From contig NZ_LLXU01000055.1 of assembly GCF_001431645.1 (NCBI RefSeq), positions 25,561-89,560 on the forward strand: a stretch of 64,000 bases of DNA, written 5' to 3'. This DNA comes from Stenotrophomonas panacihumi. GTDB lineage: Bacteria > Pseudomonadota > Gammaproteobacteria > Xanthomonadales > Xanthomonadaceae. The first letter of the stretch is position 1. Every line of letters starts with the position of its first letter. Under the pieces are notes generated by a model. That model made no database searches and was not told the DNA's origin. It saw only the letters and a list, made by a program, of their open reading frames with translations. Position numbers and translations under genes: made by a program. This document shows positions 48,101-56,610 of the stretch, one piece after another.

Positions 48101-48362
48101 CGCGGCCGTTGGCGGCCGAGGACGAGTTGAAGTACAGCAGGTGGTCGATACCGGTCAGCTGCTGCTCGATGACCTGGGTGACCGCCTTCTCCGCCGTGTC
48201 GGCGCTGGCGCCGGGGTAGGTCGCGCTGACCGTGACCTGCGGCGGGGCGATGGAGGGATAGGACTCGACGCCGAGGTTGAGGATCGCGATCACGCCGCTG
48301 AGCGAGATCAGGATCGCCACCACCCAGGCGAATACCGGATGTTCAATGAAAAATTTGGGCAT
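45189..48362 (-). CDS. RND multidrug efflux permease (AcrB/MexB type)
   Basis: A 1057-residue inner-membrane proton/drug antiporter of the HAE1 family. It begins MPKFFIEHPVFAWVVAILIS and contains SYPSIAPPQVTVSATYPGAS, the proton-relay pair Asp407-Asp408 in GIVVDDAIVVIENVERI, and the second-half motifs RMPGSFLPEEDQG and LAAKNAILIVEFA with the relay Lys. It lies 12 bases downstream of the membrane-fusion gene. No outer-membrane factor gene follows, so it must use one encoded elsewhere. Substrates are not predictable, but hydrophobic drugs and solvents are typical for this class. Confidence 0.97.
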   Translation of the reverse strand: MPKFFIEHPVFAWVVAILISLSGVIAILNLGVESYPSIAPPQVTVSATYPGASADTAEKAVTQVIEQQLTGIDHLLYFNSSSAANGRVSITLTFETGTNPDIAQVQVQNKVSLATPRLPTEVTQQGVVVAKANAGFLMVVALRSDNPAVDRDALNDIVGSRVLDQISRVPGVGSTQQFGAEYAMNIWLNPERLQGYHLSASQVYSAISNQNVQFAAGAIGADPAPDGQGFTATVSAEGRFSSPEEFENIILRTDSNGATVRLKDVGRVAFGPSNYGFDTQYNGKPTGAFAIQLLPGANALSVAEAVTAKMDELAPSFPQGVTWFSPYDSTAFVKISIEEVVHTLVEAIVLVFLVMLLFLQNFRATVIPTLVIPVALLGTFLGMWMIGFTINQLTLFAMVLAIGIVVDDAIVVIENVERIMTDEHLAPKAATTKAMTQITGAVVAITVVLAAVFIPSAMQPGAAGAIYKQFAITIAMSMAFSAFLALSFTPALCAAFLKSTHDQKKNWVFRTFDKYYDKVAHRYVGLVGHTLKRAPRWMVLFVVLVALCGFLFTRMPGSFLPEEDQGFALAIVQLPPGATKTRTNEVFSQMRGVLEKQDAVEGMLQVAGFSFLGSGENVGMGFIRLKPWDDRDVTATDLIQQLNGAFYGIKGAQIFVVNLPTVNGLGQFGGFDMWLQDRAGGGQEALTNARNILLGKAAQRSDTLVGVRPNGLENAPQLQLHVNRVQAQTMGLSVTDIYSAIQLMLAPVYVNDFFYEGRIKRVNVRADDQFRTGPESLRSFYTPSATATDADGQPAMIPLSNVVKSEWTYASPALNRYNGYSAVNIVGNAAPGKASGQAMTAMEEIVQNDLPAGFGYDWSGMSYQEIIAGNAATLLLVLSVVVVFLCLAALYESWSIPVAVLLVVPIGVLGAISLSLLRGLPNDLYFKIGMITVIGLAAKNAILIVEFAVEQRAAGKTLREAAIEAAHLRFRPILMTSFAFILGVLPMAISTGAGANARHSIGTGVIGGMLFATILGVVFIPLFFVVVRRMLGDKLDEQSKEFIEAQNDAASNVRPDR

Positions 48363-48374
48363 GGCCGGCTTCCG

Positions 48375-49568
48375 TTACTTCTTCTCGGACGGGGCGGGCG
48401 CGGCACCCGGCTTGGCGCCGGCCTGCTGCTGCGCCGCATTGGCGTTCGGATCAAACGGCACGGCCTTGGCCGGCGCACCTTCCTTGGCCTTCTGCTGGCC
48501 GCTGACGATCACCTGGTCGCCGGCCTCCAGGCCGCTGGTGACCACCCACTGGCCCTGCTGCTGGCTGTCGGCCATCACGTTGCGGCGGACGACGTTGCCG
48601 TCCTTGCCCACCACCAGCGCATAGGCGCCGTGCGCATCGCGCTGGATGCCGGCCTGCGGCACCAGGAACGCGTTGGCACGCTGGCCCAGCGTGGCGTCGA
48701 AGGAGACGAACGAACCGGGCAGCAGCACGTGGTCCGGGTTGGGCAGCAGCGCACGCAGCGAGACGCTGCCGGTGCTCGGATCCACCGTGACCGAGGTGAA
48801 GTCCAGGGTGCCGGCATGCGGGTAGACGGTGCCGTCGCCCAGCTTCACGTTGACCGTGGCCTGGCCGTCGCCGCTCAGCGCGACAGCGCCCTGGGCCTGC
48901 GCCTGGCGCAGCTGGGCGAGCTCGTCGCTGTTCATCGAGAAATTGACGTACAGCGGGTCGAGCTGGTCGATGGTGGTCAGCAGGGTGACATCGCCCTGGC
49001 CGACCAGCGCGCCTTCGGTGACCTGCTGCTTGCCGGCCCGGCCGCTGATCGGCGCGGTGACGGTGGCGTAGCCCAGGTTGATGCGCGCGGTCTCCACCGC
49101 GGCCCGGGCCTGCTGCACCGAAGCGGCCGAGGTGCGCTCGGTGGCTTCGGCGGTGTCCAGGTCGGACTTGGACACGTAGCTCTGCGGCGCCAGGCGGCGG
49201 GCGCGGTCGGCGGCGACCTTGGCGTTGGCGTAGGTCGCCTCGGCCGCGGCCAGCTCGCCCTGCGCCGAGGCCAGCGTGGCCTTCAGCGGTGCCGGGTCGA
49301 TCTGGAACAGCGGCTGGCCTTCCTTGACGTCGGTGCCTTCGGTGTACAGGCGCTTCTGCAGCACGCCGGCCACGCGCGCGCGAACGTCGGCGGTGCGGAA
49401 ACCGGACAGGCGGCCGACCAGCTCCCGCTGCAGCGGCAGGGTCTGCGGCTTGGCCTCCACCACGGACACTTCCGGCGGCGGGGGCTGTTGCTGTTCCTGC
49501 TTCTTGCAGGCAGCCAGCGCCAGCGTGACGGCGCAAGCCAGGGCGAGGGTACGGAACGGGGCGGTCAT
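48375..49568 (-). CDS. RND efflux periplasmic adaptor (membrane-fusion lipoprotein)
   Basis: A 397-residue adaptor of the AcrA/MexA family with a lipoprotein signal (lipobox LALAAC, Cys21). Domains in order: lipoyl half (LSGFRTADVRARVAGVLQKR), alpha-helical hairpin (about 95-165, with the family LYV.KSDLDTA-like segment), second lipoyl half (LGYATVTAPISGR), beta-barrel and membrane-proximal domains. A Gln/Ala/Pro-rich tail ends the protein. Forms an operon with the RND gene and is preceded by tetR. Confidence 0.96.
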   Translation of the reverse strand: MTAPFRTLALACAVTLALAACKKQEQQQPPPPEVSVVEAKPQTLPLQRELVGRLSGFRTADVRARVAGVLQKRLYTEGTDVKEGQPLFQIDPAPLKATLASAQGELAAAEATYANAKVAADRARRLAPQSYVSKSDLDTAEATERTSAASVQQARAAVETARINLGYATVTAPISGRAGKQQVTEGALVGQGDVTLLTTIDQLDPLYVNFSMNSDELAQLRQAQAQGAVALSGDGQATVNVKLGDGTVYPHAGTLDFTSVTVDPSTGSVSLRALLPNPDHVLLPGSFVSFDATLGQRANAFLVPQAGIQRDAHGAYALVVGKDGNVVRRNVMADSQQQGQWVVTSGLEAGDQVIVSGQQKAKEGAPAKAVPFDPNANAAQQQAGAKPGAAPAPSEKK

Positions 49569-49595
49569 CGGGGGAAACTCCGTTTTCTGTTGTTT

Positions 49596-50243
49596 TTAAG
49601 CGTGGGATTCGGGGGAACTGCCCTGCGCGGCGAAGGCGCGCAGGAAACTGTCGATCGTGCGTTCCGCCCACCGGCGCCGCGAAGGGGCGTCGGATCGGTG
49701 CGGTGTGTGGAACCGCTGCCTTTCGAAATCCAGGCCGACGATCATGCCAAGGAGCAATTCGGCCATCGCGTGCGGATCGTCATGCCTGAGCTGGCCGCGC
49801 GCGCTGGCCTTGCGCAGCCATTCTGCCAGCCGATCCTGCAATGCGGCGATGCCGTCCTCGTAGATCTGTCGGGCCTGGTCGGGAAACCGGTGCGACTCCG
49901 CATCTAGCAGGCGGCAGGTCTGGATGACGTGAGGGCGGTTCAACTGCTCCAGGTGGCGCTCGGCGAAGGCCAGCAGGCTCTCGCGCAGGTCCGCGCCGTC
50001 TTCGTCGAAGGGCACGGTGGTCAGCGCGATCTGGTCGCGCATCACCGCGCGCAGCAGGTTCTGCTTGCAGCCGTAGTGCGCGTAGAGGGTCTGCTTGGAG
50101 CAGCCCGCGCGGGCGGCCACCGCCTCCATGCTCAGGCGCATGCCCTGCTCGGACAGCAGGGCATGGACCGCTTCGTGCACGGCTTCGTGCACGCGGCGAT
50201 CGCGCTCCTGACGCGGCCGGGCGGGGGAGGAGGTCGGCATCAT
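49596..50243 (-). CDS. TetR-family repressor of the efflux operon
   Basis: A 215-residue regulator with a TetR HTH near residues 25-60 (MRLSMEAVAARAGCSKQTLY, then AHYGCKQNLL) and a C-terminal ligand domain with FLRAFAAQ. It is the first gene of the tetR-MFP-RND unit, 27 bases before the adaptor gene and in the same direction, instead of divergent as in many mex/sme loci. ATG at 50243 (or 50240) has no ribosome site, and TATAGT lies just upstream, suggesting a leaderless mRNA. Confidence 0.92.
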   Translation of the reverse strand: MMPTSSPARPRQERDRRVHEAVHEAVHALLSEQGMRLSMEAVAARAGCSKQTLYAHYGCKQNLLRAVMRDQIALTTVPFDEDGADLRESLLAFAERHLEQLNRPHVIQTCRLLDAESHRFPDQARQIYEDGIAALQDRLAEWLRKASARGQLRHDDPHAMAELLLGMIVGLDFERQRFHTPHRSDAPSRRRWAERTIDSFLRAFAAQGSSPESHA

Positions 50244-50566
50244 GGGGTGGACTATACCGTCCAGTTCAGTTTTTAAATAGCCTTGACGACCGCGATCGGA
50301 CCGTGCGCAACGGGCGCGGGTTCTTGCCGTTCGTGGCGGCTTGCACCGGCGCCCCGTGCCATACGGGGGCGAAGGTGCCGGCGCCGGGAATTGGGCGAAT
50401 CCCGTGCAAACCGCGTTGTATCGCGATGGAACGCAGTCTTGCGCGTGCGCCATGTTGTTTGAACGCCGTAGAAATCCGATCCTGCGTTTGCGCTGTGCAG
50501 CAAGGCACTGTCACGGCGCATCGTTACAATTCGCAACTTTCCCGTCGGGCTCTCACCGCTCCTCTC
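50244..50566. other. Divergent control region tetR / NAD-GDH
   Basis: This 323-base gap has no gene that I can support. At its left end, TGGACTATACCGTCCA (50248-50263) is a dyad with 5-bp arms overlapping the leftward -10 TATAGT (complement of 50251-50256), a candidate TetR operator. An AT-rich patch follows (TTTTTAAATAG at 50270-50280). TACAAT at 50525-50530 is a possible -10 for the glutamate dehydrogenase gene. The middle is otherwise featureless. Confidence 0.5.
50248..50263 (-). promoter_or_regulatory. Candidate TetR operator over the tetR -10
   Basis: TGGAC-TATACC-GTCCA dyad. Its centre contains the leftward -10 hexamer, and the expected transcription start would fall at or next to the tetR ATG, so binding of the repressor would silence tetR, adaptor and RND together. 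Confidence 0.5.
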
Positions 50567-53500
50567 ATGAAACCCAAGAAAGCTGCTTCGAAATCGACCA
50601 AGGCCACGGCATCCAAGTCCAGCGGCCAGCGTGTAGTTTCCCCGGTCAGCACCGAGGTGCAGGCCTTCAGCCTCGAACCGGTGTACGCAGCTTTGCGCAA
50701 GCGCTATCCCGCCGCGCGCCAGCCCGAGGCGCAGGCGTTCGCCAGCGATTTCTACAAGCGCATGGAGTCCGACGAGTTCCCGTACCACAGTGCCGAGGAA
50801 TGGGCCGCGCTGGCCGGCGACACGCTGGAGTTCTTCCGCACCCGCAAGGCGGGCGTGGCCAGCGTGCGCGTGTTCAACCCGACGCAGAAGGCCAATGGCT
50901 GGGAATCGCCGCACACCGTGCTGCAGATCGCCAATGACGACATGCCGTTCCTGGTCGATTCGATCAGCATGGCGCTGGCCGAGATGGGCGTGGGCGTGCA
51001 CGTGCTCGGCCACCCGGTGCTGCACGTCACCCGCGACCGCGCCGGCAAGCTCACCGCGGTGGGCGAGGGCAAGGCCGAATCGCTGATGGTGCTGGAGATC
51101 GACCGCCAGCCGGCCGAGGAGATGGCGCAGGTCGAGGCGACCATCCGCAAGGTGCTGGCCGAAGTGCGCGCCATCGTCGGCGACTGGGGCGCGATGCGCG
51201 AGAAGATGCTCGGCCTGTCCGACGACCTCGCCACCCGCCGCCTGCCGGTGGACGACGACAGCCGCCACGAGGCGCAGGAGTTCCTGCGTTGGGCCGCCAC
51301 CGACCACTTCACCTTCTTCGGCTATCGCGAATACCGCGTGGAGAAGCGTGACGGCGAGGACGTGCTGGCGCCGGTCGAGGCCAGTGGCCTGGGCCTGATG
51401 CGCGGCAAGGACAAGTCGCCCGCGCGCCCGGTCAAGTCGCTGGCCGCGCACGGCCTGAGCGCCGGCAACGGCCCGAAGGACGCGCTGATCCTCACCAAGA
51501 CCAACGCCCGCTCGCGCGTGCACCGCGTTGGCTACATGGATTACATCGGCGTGCTGGAGTACGACGCCAAGGGCCGCATCGTCGCCGAGCAGCGCTTCCT
51601 GGGGCTGTTCACCTCCAGCGCCTACAACCGCCGCCCGTGGGAGATCCCGCTGGTGCGCCGCCGCCACGATTACGTGATGGGCAAGTCCGGCCTGGCGCCG
51701 AGCAGCCACAGCGGCAAGGCGCTGCGCCACATCCTGGAAACCCTGCCGCGCGAGGAGCTGTTCCAGTCCAACGAGGAAGAGCTGTTCCGCACCGCGATGG
51801 GCATCCTCGGCCTGCAGGAGCGCGTGCGCAGCCGCCTGTTCCTGCGCCGCGACAAGTACAGCCGCTTCATCTCGGCGCTGGTCTACCTGCCGCGCGAGCG
51901 CTTCAACACCGACGTGCGCCTGCGCATCGAGGCGCTGCTGAAGGAAGCGCTGCACGGCGAATACATCGATTCCAACGTGGTGCTGGGCGAGTCGCCGCTG
52001 GCCCAGCTGCACCTGATCGTGCGCCCGAAGGCCGGCGAAGCGCTGGAGTTCGACACCCGCGTGCTGGAAGACAAGCTGGCCCACCTGCTGCGCAACTGGC
52101 AGGACGACCTGCGCGAAGCGCTGGTGGCCCGCCACGGCGAGGCCGCCGGCCTGCGCATGGCCGCCGCCTATGGCCGCGCGCTGCCGGCCGGCTACATCGA
52201 GGAATCCACCACCGAGGCCGCCGCCAGCGACGTCGAGCACCTGGCCGCGCTGGCCGGCCCGGACGACCTGCACCTGAGTCTGCAGGCCGTGCGCCGCGAG
52301 GGTGTCGATGGCCTGCGCCTGAAGCTGTATCGCCAGCTGGACGACATCCCGCTGTCCGACGCGCTGCCGATGATGGAGAACATGGGCCTGCGGGTGATCT
52401 CCGAGCGCCCGTACCGCCTGCAGGTCGCCGAGACCCCGCTGTACATCCAGGATTTCGAGGTCGAATCGACCGCCGGCGCGATCGACGCCGCCAACGCCGA
52501 CGCCGCCTTCGGCGAAGCGTTCGCGCGCGTCTGGCATGGTGATGCCGAGAACGACGGCTTCAACCGCCTGATCCTGTCCGCCGGCCTGCACTGGCGCCAG
52601 GTCGCGCTGCTGCGCGGCTACTGCAAGTACCTGCTGCAGACCGGCGTGCCGTTCTCGCAGGCCTACGTCGAACAGACCTTCCAGCATTACCCGCTGCTGG
52701 CGCGCCTGCTGGTGGAACTGTTCGAAGCCCGCTTCGACCCGGCCACCGGCAACGAGAGCAAGGCCGAGATCGCCGAAGGCCAGGCCCGCCTGAAGGCCGC
52801 GCTGGACGTGCTCGCCGCCGCTGACGAGGCCACCCTCAAGGCCCTGCAGCCGGTCGTCGACGCCCGCAAGGCCGACCGCAACGCCCAGCAGGAAGCCACG
52901 CGCGCCGCGCTGCTGAAGCTGATGGATCGCGTTTCCAGCCTCGACGAAGACCGCATCCTGCGCAGCTTCATCGGCGTGATCGACGCCACCCTGCGCACCA
53001 GCTACTACCAGACCGACGCGGCGGGCAACCACACCCACTGCATCAGCTTCAAGTTCGACTCGGCCAAGGTGCCGGACCTGCCCAAGCCGCGCCCGTACCG
53101 CGAGATCTTCGTCTACGGCCCGCGCGTGGAAGGCGTGCACCTGCGCTTCGGCGCGGTGGCGCGTGGCGGCCTGCGCTGGTCCGACCGCCGCGAGGATTTC
53201 CGCACCGAGGTGCTGGGCCTGGTGAAGGCGCAGATGGTGAAGAACACCGTCATCGTGCCGGTCGGCGCGAAGGGCGGCTTCTTCTGCAAGCGCCCGCCGG
53301 TCTCCGGCGAGCGCGACGCGGTGCAGGCCGAGGGCATCGCCTGCTACAAGCTGTTCATCCAGGGCCTGCTGGACATCACCGACAACATCGTCGGCAACAA
53401 GATCGTGCCGCCGCCGCAGGTGGTGCGCCACGACCAGGACGACCCGTACCTGGTGGTCGCCGCCGACAAGGGCACCGCGACCTTCTCCGACATCGCCAAC

Positions 53501-55564
53501 GGCCTGGCCATCGCGCACGGCTTCTGGATGGGCGACGCGTTCGCTTCCGGCGGCTCGGTGGGCTATGACCACAAGGGCATGGGCATCACCGCGCGTGGTG
53601 CGTGGGAGTCGGTGAAGCGCCACTTCCGCGCGCTGGGCCGCGATTGCCAGAGCGAGGACTTCAGCGTCGTCGGCATCGGCGACATGTCCGGTGACGTGTT
53701 CGGCAACGGCATGCTGCTTTCGCGCCACATCCGCCTGGTCGCCGCGTTCGACCACCGCCACATCTTCCTGGACCCGAGCCCGGATGCGGCCAAGTCGTTC
53801 GTCGAGCGCGAGCGCATGTTCAAGCTGCCGCGTTCGAGCTGGCAGGACTACGACGCCAAGCTGATCAGCAAGGGTGGCGGCATCTACCCGCGCACGCTGA
53901 AGTCCATCGAGATCACCCCGCAGGTGCGCGAGGTGCTGGGCCTGGAGGCGGCGGTGAAGAACCTCTCGCCGACCGAGCTGATGAGCGCCATCCTCAAGGC
54001 GCCGGTGGACCTGTTCTGGAACGGCGGCATCGGCACCTACGTCAAGGCCTCCAGCGAAACGCATGCCGACGTGGGCGACCGCGCCAACAACGGCCTGCGC
54101 GTCAACGGTGGCGAGCTGCGCTGCAAGGTGGTGGGCGAGGGCGGCAACCTGGGCCTGACCCAGCTGGGCCGCATCGAGGCCGAACAGCAGGCTGGCGTGC
54201 TGCTCAACACCGACTTCATCGACAACTCCGCCGGCGTGGACACCTCCGACCACGAGGTGAACATCAAGATCCTGCTCAACGCCGTCGTGCAGGACAAGAA
54301 GCTCACGGTGGACGCGCGCAACAAGCTGCTGGCCTCGATGACCGACGAAGTCGCCGAGCTGGTGCTGTGGGACAACTACCGCCAGAACCAGGCCATCAGC
54401 CTGATGGAGCGGATGAGCGTCAAGCGCCTGGGTTCCAAGCAGCACTTCATCCGCACGCTGGAGCAGCAGGGCCTGCTCGATCGCCAGATCGAGTATTTGC
54501 CCTCCGACGCCGAACTGTCGGCGCGCAAGGCGCGTGGCCAGGGCCTGACCCGTCCGGAGCTGGCGGTGCTGCTGTCCTACTCCAAGCTGGTGGCGTTCCA
54601 GCAGCTGCTGGAATCGGACATCCCCGAGGACCCGTACCTGTCCAAGGAACTGCAGCGCTACTTCCCGCAGCCGCTGCAGAAGAAGTACGCCGAGGCGATG
54701 GAGAAGCACCGCCTGAAGCGCGAGATCATCGCCACGGCGGTGACCAACACCACCATCAACCGCATGGGCGCGACCTTCCTTATGCGCATGCAGGAAGACA
54801 CCGGCCGCAGCATCGCCGAGGTCGCCAAGGCCTACACGATCAGCCGCGAGACGCTGGATGCGCGTTCGCTGTGGACGCAGATCGACGCGCTGGACGGCAA
54901 GGTGCCCGAGTCGGTGCAGATCGACGCGCTGGAAGTGATCTGGAAGCTGCAGCGTTCGTTCGTGCGCTGGCTGCTGTTCCGCCCGGGCACCATGCCGGGC
55001 ATCACCGCCGCGGTGGAGCGTTACCACGGCCCGTTCAACGACATCCGCGTCGCCTCGGGCGTGCTGGGCGATTCGCAGCGCCCGGCCTACCTGGCCAGCG
55101 TGCAGGAGTGGAAGGACAAGGGCCTGCCGCCGGCATTGGCGCAGCAGCTCTCCGAGCTGCGCTACCTGGAGCCGGCGTTCGACATCATCGAACTGGCGCG
55201 TACCCGCAAGCTCAAGCCGGTGGACGTGTCCAAGGTCCACTTCCGCCTGGGCGAGGCGCTGCAGCTGCCGTGGCTGTTCGAGCAGATCGACGCGCTGGAG
55301 GTCAACGGCCGCTGGCATGCGGTGGCGCGTGGCGTGCTGCGTGACGAGCTGGCCGCGCACCAGCGCAACCTGGCTGGCCAGGTGCTTTCGACCCCGGGGG
55401 CGAATGCAGAGGCCAAGGTGGCCCGCTGGATGGCGCGTGACGACTCCAGCCTGCGCTTCACCCTCTCGATGCTGCAGGAACTGGCCGCGCAGAAGACCTT
55501 GGACTACCCGACCGTGTCGGTTGCGGTGCAGCGCCTGGGCCAACTGGCGGCGCACGGCCTCTAA
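50567..55564 (+). CDS. gdhB: NAD-specific glutamate dehydrogenase, large (180-kDa) type
   Basis: Catabolic enzyme converting glutamate to 2-oxoglutarate and ammonium with NAD. The 1665-residue length is typical of the 180-kDa class (PA3068 type). The long N-terminal part carries ACT-like regulatory regions. The catalytic part from about residue 850 has RGGLRWSDRREDFRTEVLGL, VIVPVGAKGGFFCKR with active-site Lys, and GEGGNLGLTQLGRIEAEQQA. The start is ATG 50567, giving the Lys-rich N-terminus. It complements the hut genes, whose end product is glutamate. A terminator follows at 55610. Confidence 0.95.
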   Translation: MKPKKAASKSTKATASKSSGQRVVSPVSTEVQAFSLEPVYAALRKRYPAARQPEAQAFASDFYKRMESDEFPYHSAEEWAALAGDTLEFFRTRKAGVASVRVFNPTQKANGWESPHTVLQIANDDMPFLVDSISMALAEMGVGVHVLGHPVLHVTRDRAGKLTAVGEGKAESLMVLEIDRQPAEEMAQVEATIRKVLAEVRAIVGDWGAMREKMLGLSDDLATRRLPVDDDSRHEAQEFLRWAATDHFTFFGYREYRVEKRDGEDVLAPVEASGLGLMRGKDKSPARPVKSLAAHGLSAGNGPKDALILTKTNARSRVHRVGYMDYIGVLEYDAKGRIVAEQRFLGLFTSSAYNRRPWEIPLVRRRHDYVMGKSGLAPSSHSGKALRHILETLPREELFQSNEEELFRTAMGILGLQERVRSRLFLRRDKYSRFISALVYLPRERFNTDVRLRIEALLKEALHGEYIDSNVVLGESPLAQLHLIVRPKAGEALEFDTRVLEDKLAHLLRNWQDDLREALVARHGEAAGLRMAAAYGRALPAGYIEESTTEAAASDVEHLAALAGPDDLHLSLQAVRREGVDGLRLKLYRQLDDIPLSDALPMMENMGLRVISERPYRLQVAETPLYIQDFEVESTAGAIDAANADAAFGEAFARVWHGDAENDGFNRLILSAGLHWRQVALLRGYCKYLLQTGVPFSQAYVEQTFQHYPLLARLLVELFEARFDPATGNESKAEIAEGQARLKAALDVLAAADEATLKALQPVVDARKADRNAQQEATRAALLKLMDRVSSLDEDRILRSFIGVIDATLRTSYYQTDAAGNHTHCISFKFDSAKVPDLPKPRPYREIFVYGPRVEGVHLRFGAVARGGLRWSDRREDFRTEVLGLVKAQMVKNTVIVPVGAKGGFFCKRPPVSGERDAVQAEGIACYKLFIQGLLDITDNIVGNKIVPPPQVVRHDQDDPYLVVAADKGTATFSDIANGLAIAHGFWMGDAFASGGSVGYDHKGMGITARGAWESVKRHFRALGRDCQSEDFSVVGIGDMSGDVFGNGMLLSRHIRLVAAFDHRHIFLDPSPDAAKSFVERERMFKLPRSSWQDYDAKLISKGGGIYPRTLKSIEITPQVREVLGLEAAVKNLSPTELMSAILKAPVDLFWNGGIGTYVKASSETHADVGDRANNGLRVNGGELRCKVVGEGGNLGLTQLGRIEAEQQAGVLLNTDFIDNSAGVDTSDHEVNIKILLNAVVQDKKLTVDARNKLLASMTDEVAELVLWDNYRQNQAISLMERMSVKRLGSKQHFIRTLEQQGLLDRQIEYLPSDAELSARKARGQGLTRPELAVLLSYSKLVAFQQLLESDIPEDPYLSKELQRYFPQPLQKKYAEAMEKHRLKREIIATAVTNTTINRMGATFLMRMQEDTGRSIAEVAKAYTISRETLDARSLWTQIDALDGKVPESVQIDALEVIWKLQRSFVRWLLFRPGTMPGITAAVERYHGPFNDIRVASGVLGDSQRPAYLASVQEWKDKGLPPALAQQLSELRYLEPAFDIIELARTRKLKPVDVSKVHFRLGEALQLPWLFEQIDALEVNGRWHAVARGVLRDELAAHQRNLAGQVLSTPGANAEAKVARWMARDDSSLRFTLSMLQELAAQKTLDYPTVSVAVQRLGQLAAHGL

Positions 55565-55571
55565 GGCAGTC

Positions 55572-55596
55572 GTCGGGCCCACAACGCGGGCCCGAC
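55572..55596 (+). terminator. First hairpin after NAD-GDH
   Basis: GTCGGGCCC pairs with GGGCCCGAC (9 bp, 7-base loop), eight bases after the GDH stop; probably a 3' stabilising hairpin ahead of the true terminator. Confidence 0.5.
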
Positions 55597-55609
55597 CCCA
55601 GAGTTGAAG

Positions 55610-55645
55610 GAACGGCCGACGCAACGCGTCGGCCGTTCTGCTTTT
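55610..55645 (+). terminator. Intrinsic terminator after NAD-GDH
   Basis: GAACGGCCGACGC pairs perfectly with GCGTCGGCCGTTC (13 bp, 3-base loop), followed by TGCTTTTC. Strong candidate rho-independent terminator. Confidence 0.85.
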
Positions 55646-55775
55646 CGCAAAGAACAGGAGGAATCGGGCGGGCATGAACCCTGAGGGCGGTCGGGGCGGG
55701 GCGCACAGAACCAAACACCGCCCGATCCAACGCCGCCCCCTCGTATATGCTGACCCCCGATCCACGGAGCCGAAG

Positions 55776-56546
55776 ATGAGCGCATCCCCCCGCATCGCCT
55801 TCCTTGCCAGCAATACCGACGCCGCGCAGCGCGCCCGCGCCGAGCTCGCGCAACGCTATGGCGACCATGCCACCGACGAAGCCGACATCCTCTGCGCGCT
55901 CGGCGGCGACGGCTTCATGCTGCAGACCCTGCATCGCCACGGCAGTGCCGGCAAGCCCGTGTTCGGCATGAAACTCGGCTCCATCGGCTTCCTGATGAAC
56001 CAGTTCCGCGACGACGACCTGATCGAGCGCCTCCAGCGCGCCGAACCGGCCCACCTGCGTCCGCTGGAAATGCTCGCGCTCACCGAATCGGGCACCAGCA
56101 CCGGCTCGCTGGCGTACAACGAAGTCTCGCTGCTGCGCCAGACCCGCCAGGCCGCCCACCTGCGCATCGACCTCAATGGCCAGACCCGCATCGAAGAGCT
56201 GATTGGCGACGGCGTGCTCGTCTCCACGCCGGCCGGCAGCACCGCCTACAACTACTCCGCGCACGGCCCGATCCTGCCGCTGGGCTCGCACACGCTGGCC
56301 CTCACCCCGATCGCCCCATACCGCCCGCGTCGCTGGCGCGGCGCCATCCTCAAGGCCGACACCGAAGTGCGCCTGCAGGTGCTGGATCCGTACAAGCGCC
56401 CGGTCAGCGTCACCGCCGACTCGCACGAAACCCGCGACGTGGTCGAAGTCACCATCCGTGAATCGCGCGAACACCGGGTCACCCTGCTGTTCGACCCCGA
56501 GCACAACCTGGAAGAGCGCATCCTCAGCGAGCAGTTCGTCGTCTGA
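55776..56546 (+). CDS. nadK: NAD kinase
   Basis: Phosphorylates NAD to NADP. The 256-residue cytoplasmic enzyme carries the GGDG motif at 43-46 ([12 protein letters not shown]), GSIGFLMN, and the NAD-binding [22 protein letters not shown]. This is the shorter proteobacterial form. The ATG at 55776 lies after GGAGCCGAAG; upstream open frame has no similarity. Confidence 0.95.
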   Translation: MSASPRIAFLASNTDAAQRARAELAQRYGDHATDEADILCALGGDGFMLQTLHRHGSAGKPVFGMKLGSIGFLMNQFRDDDLIERLQRAEPAHLRPLEMLALTESGTSTGSLAYNEVSLLRQTRQAAHLRIDLNGQTRIEELIGDGVLVSTPAGSTAYNYSAHGPILPLGSHTLALTPIAPYRPRRWRGAILKADTEVRLQVLDPYKRPVSVTADSHETRDVVEVTIRESREHRVTLLFDPEHNLEERILSEQFVV

Positions 56547-56610
56547 GGCGGTCGGCCGGCGCCGACTGCGGCACAATGGCCGCGCATTCCCCCTTCGAAT
56601 CCCCTGGAAG

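Noticed and set aside
45366..49907. Open frame of about 1513 codons opposite the RND pump and adaptor
   Set aside because: Same shadow effect; translation is Arg/His/Gln-rich without domains, and both sense genes are intact.
50273..55813. Open reading frame of about 1846 codons on the strand opposite NAD-glutamate dehydrogenase
   Set aside because: An antisense shadow of high-GC codon bias: low-complexity His/Gln/Arg-rich translation, no ribosome site, and the sense strand encodes a complete conserved enzyme.
56592..56604. TTCGAATCCCC resembling a tRNA T-loop
   Set aside because: No acceptor, D or anticodon stems can be drawn around it; it lies in the short gap before the 5'-nucleotidase gene.
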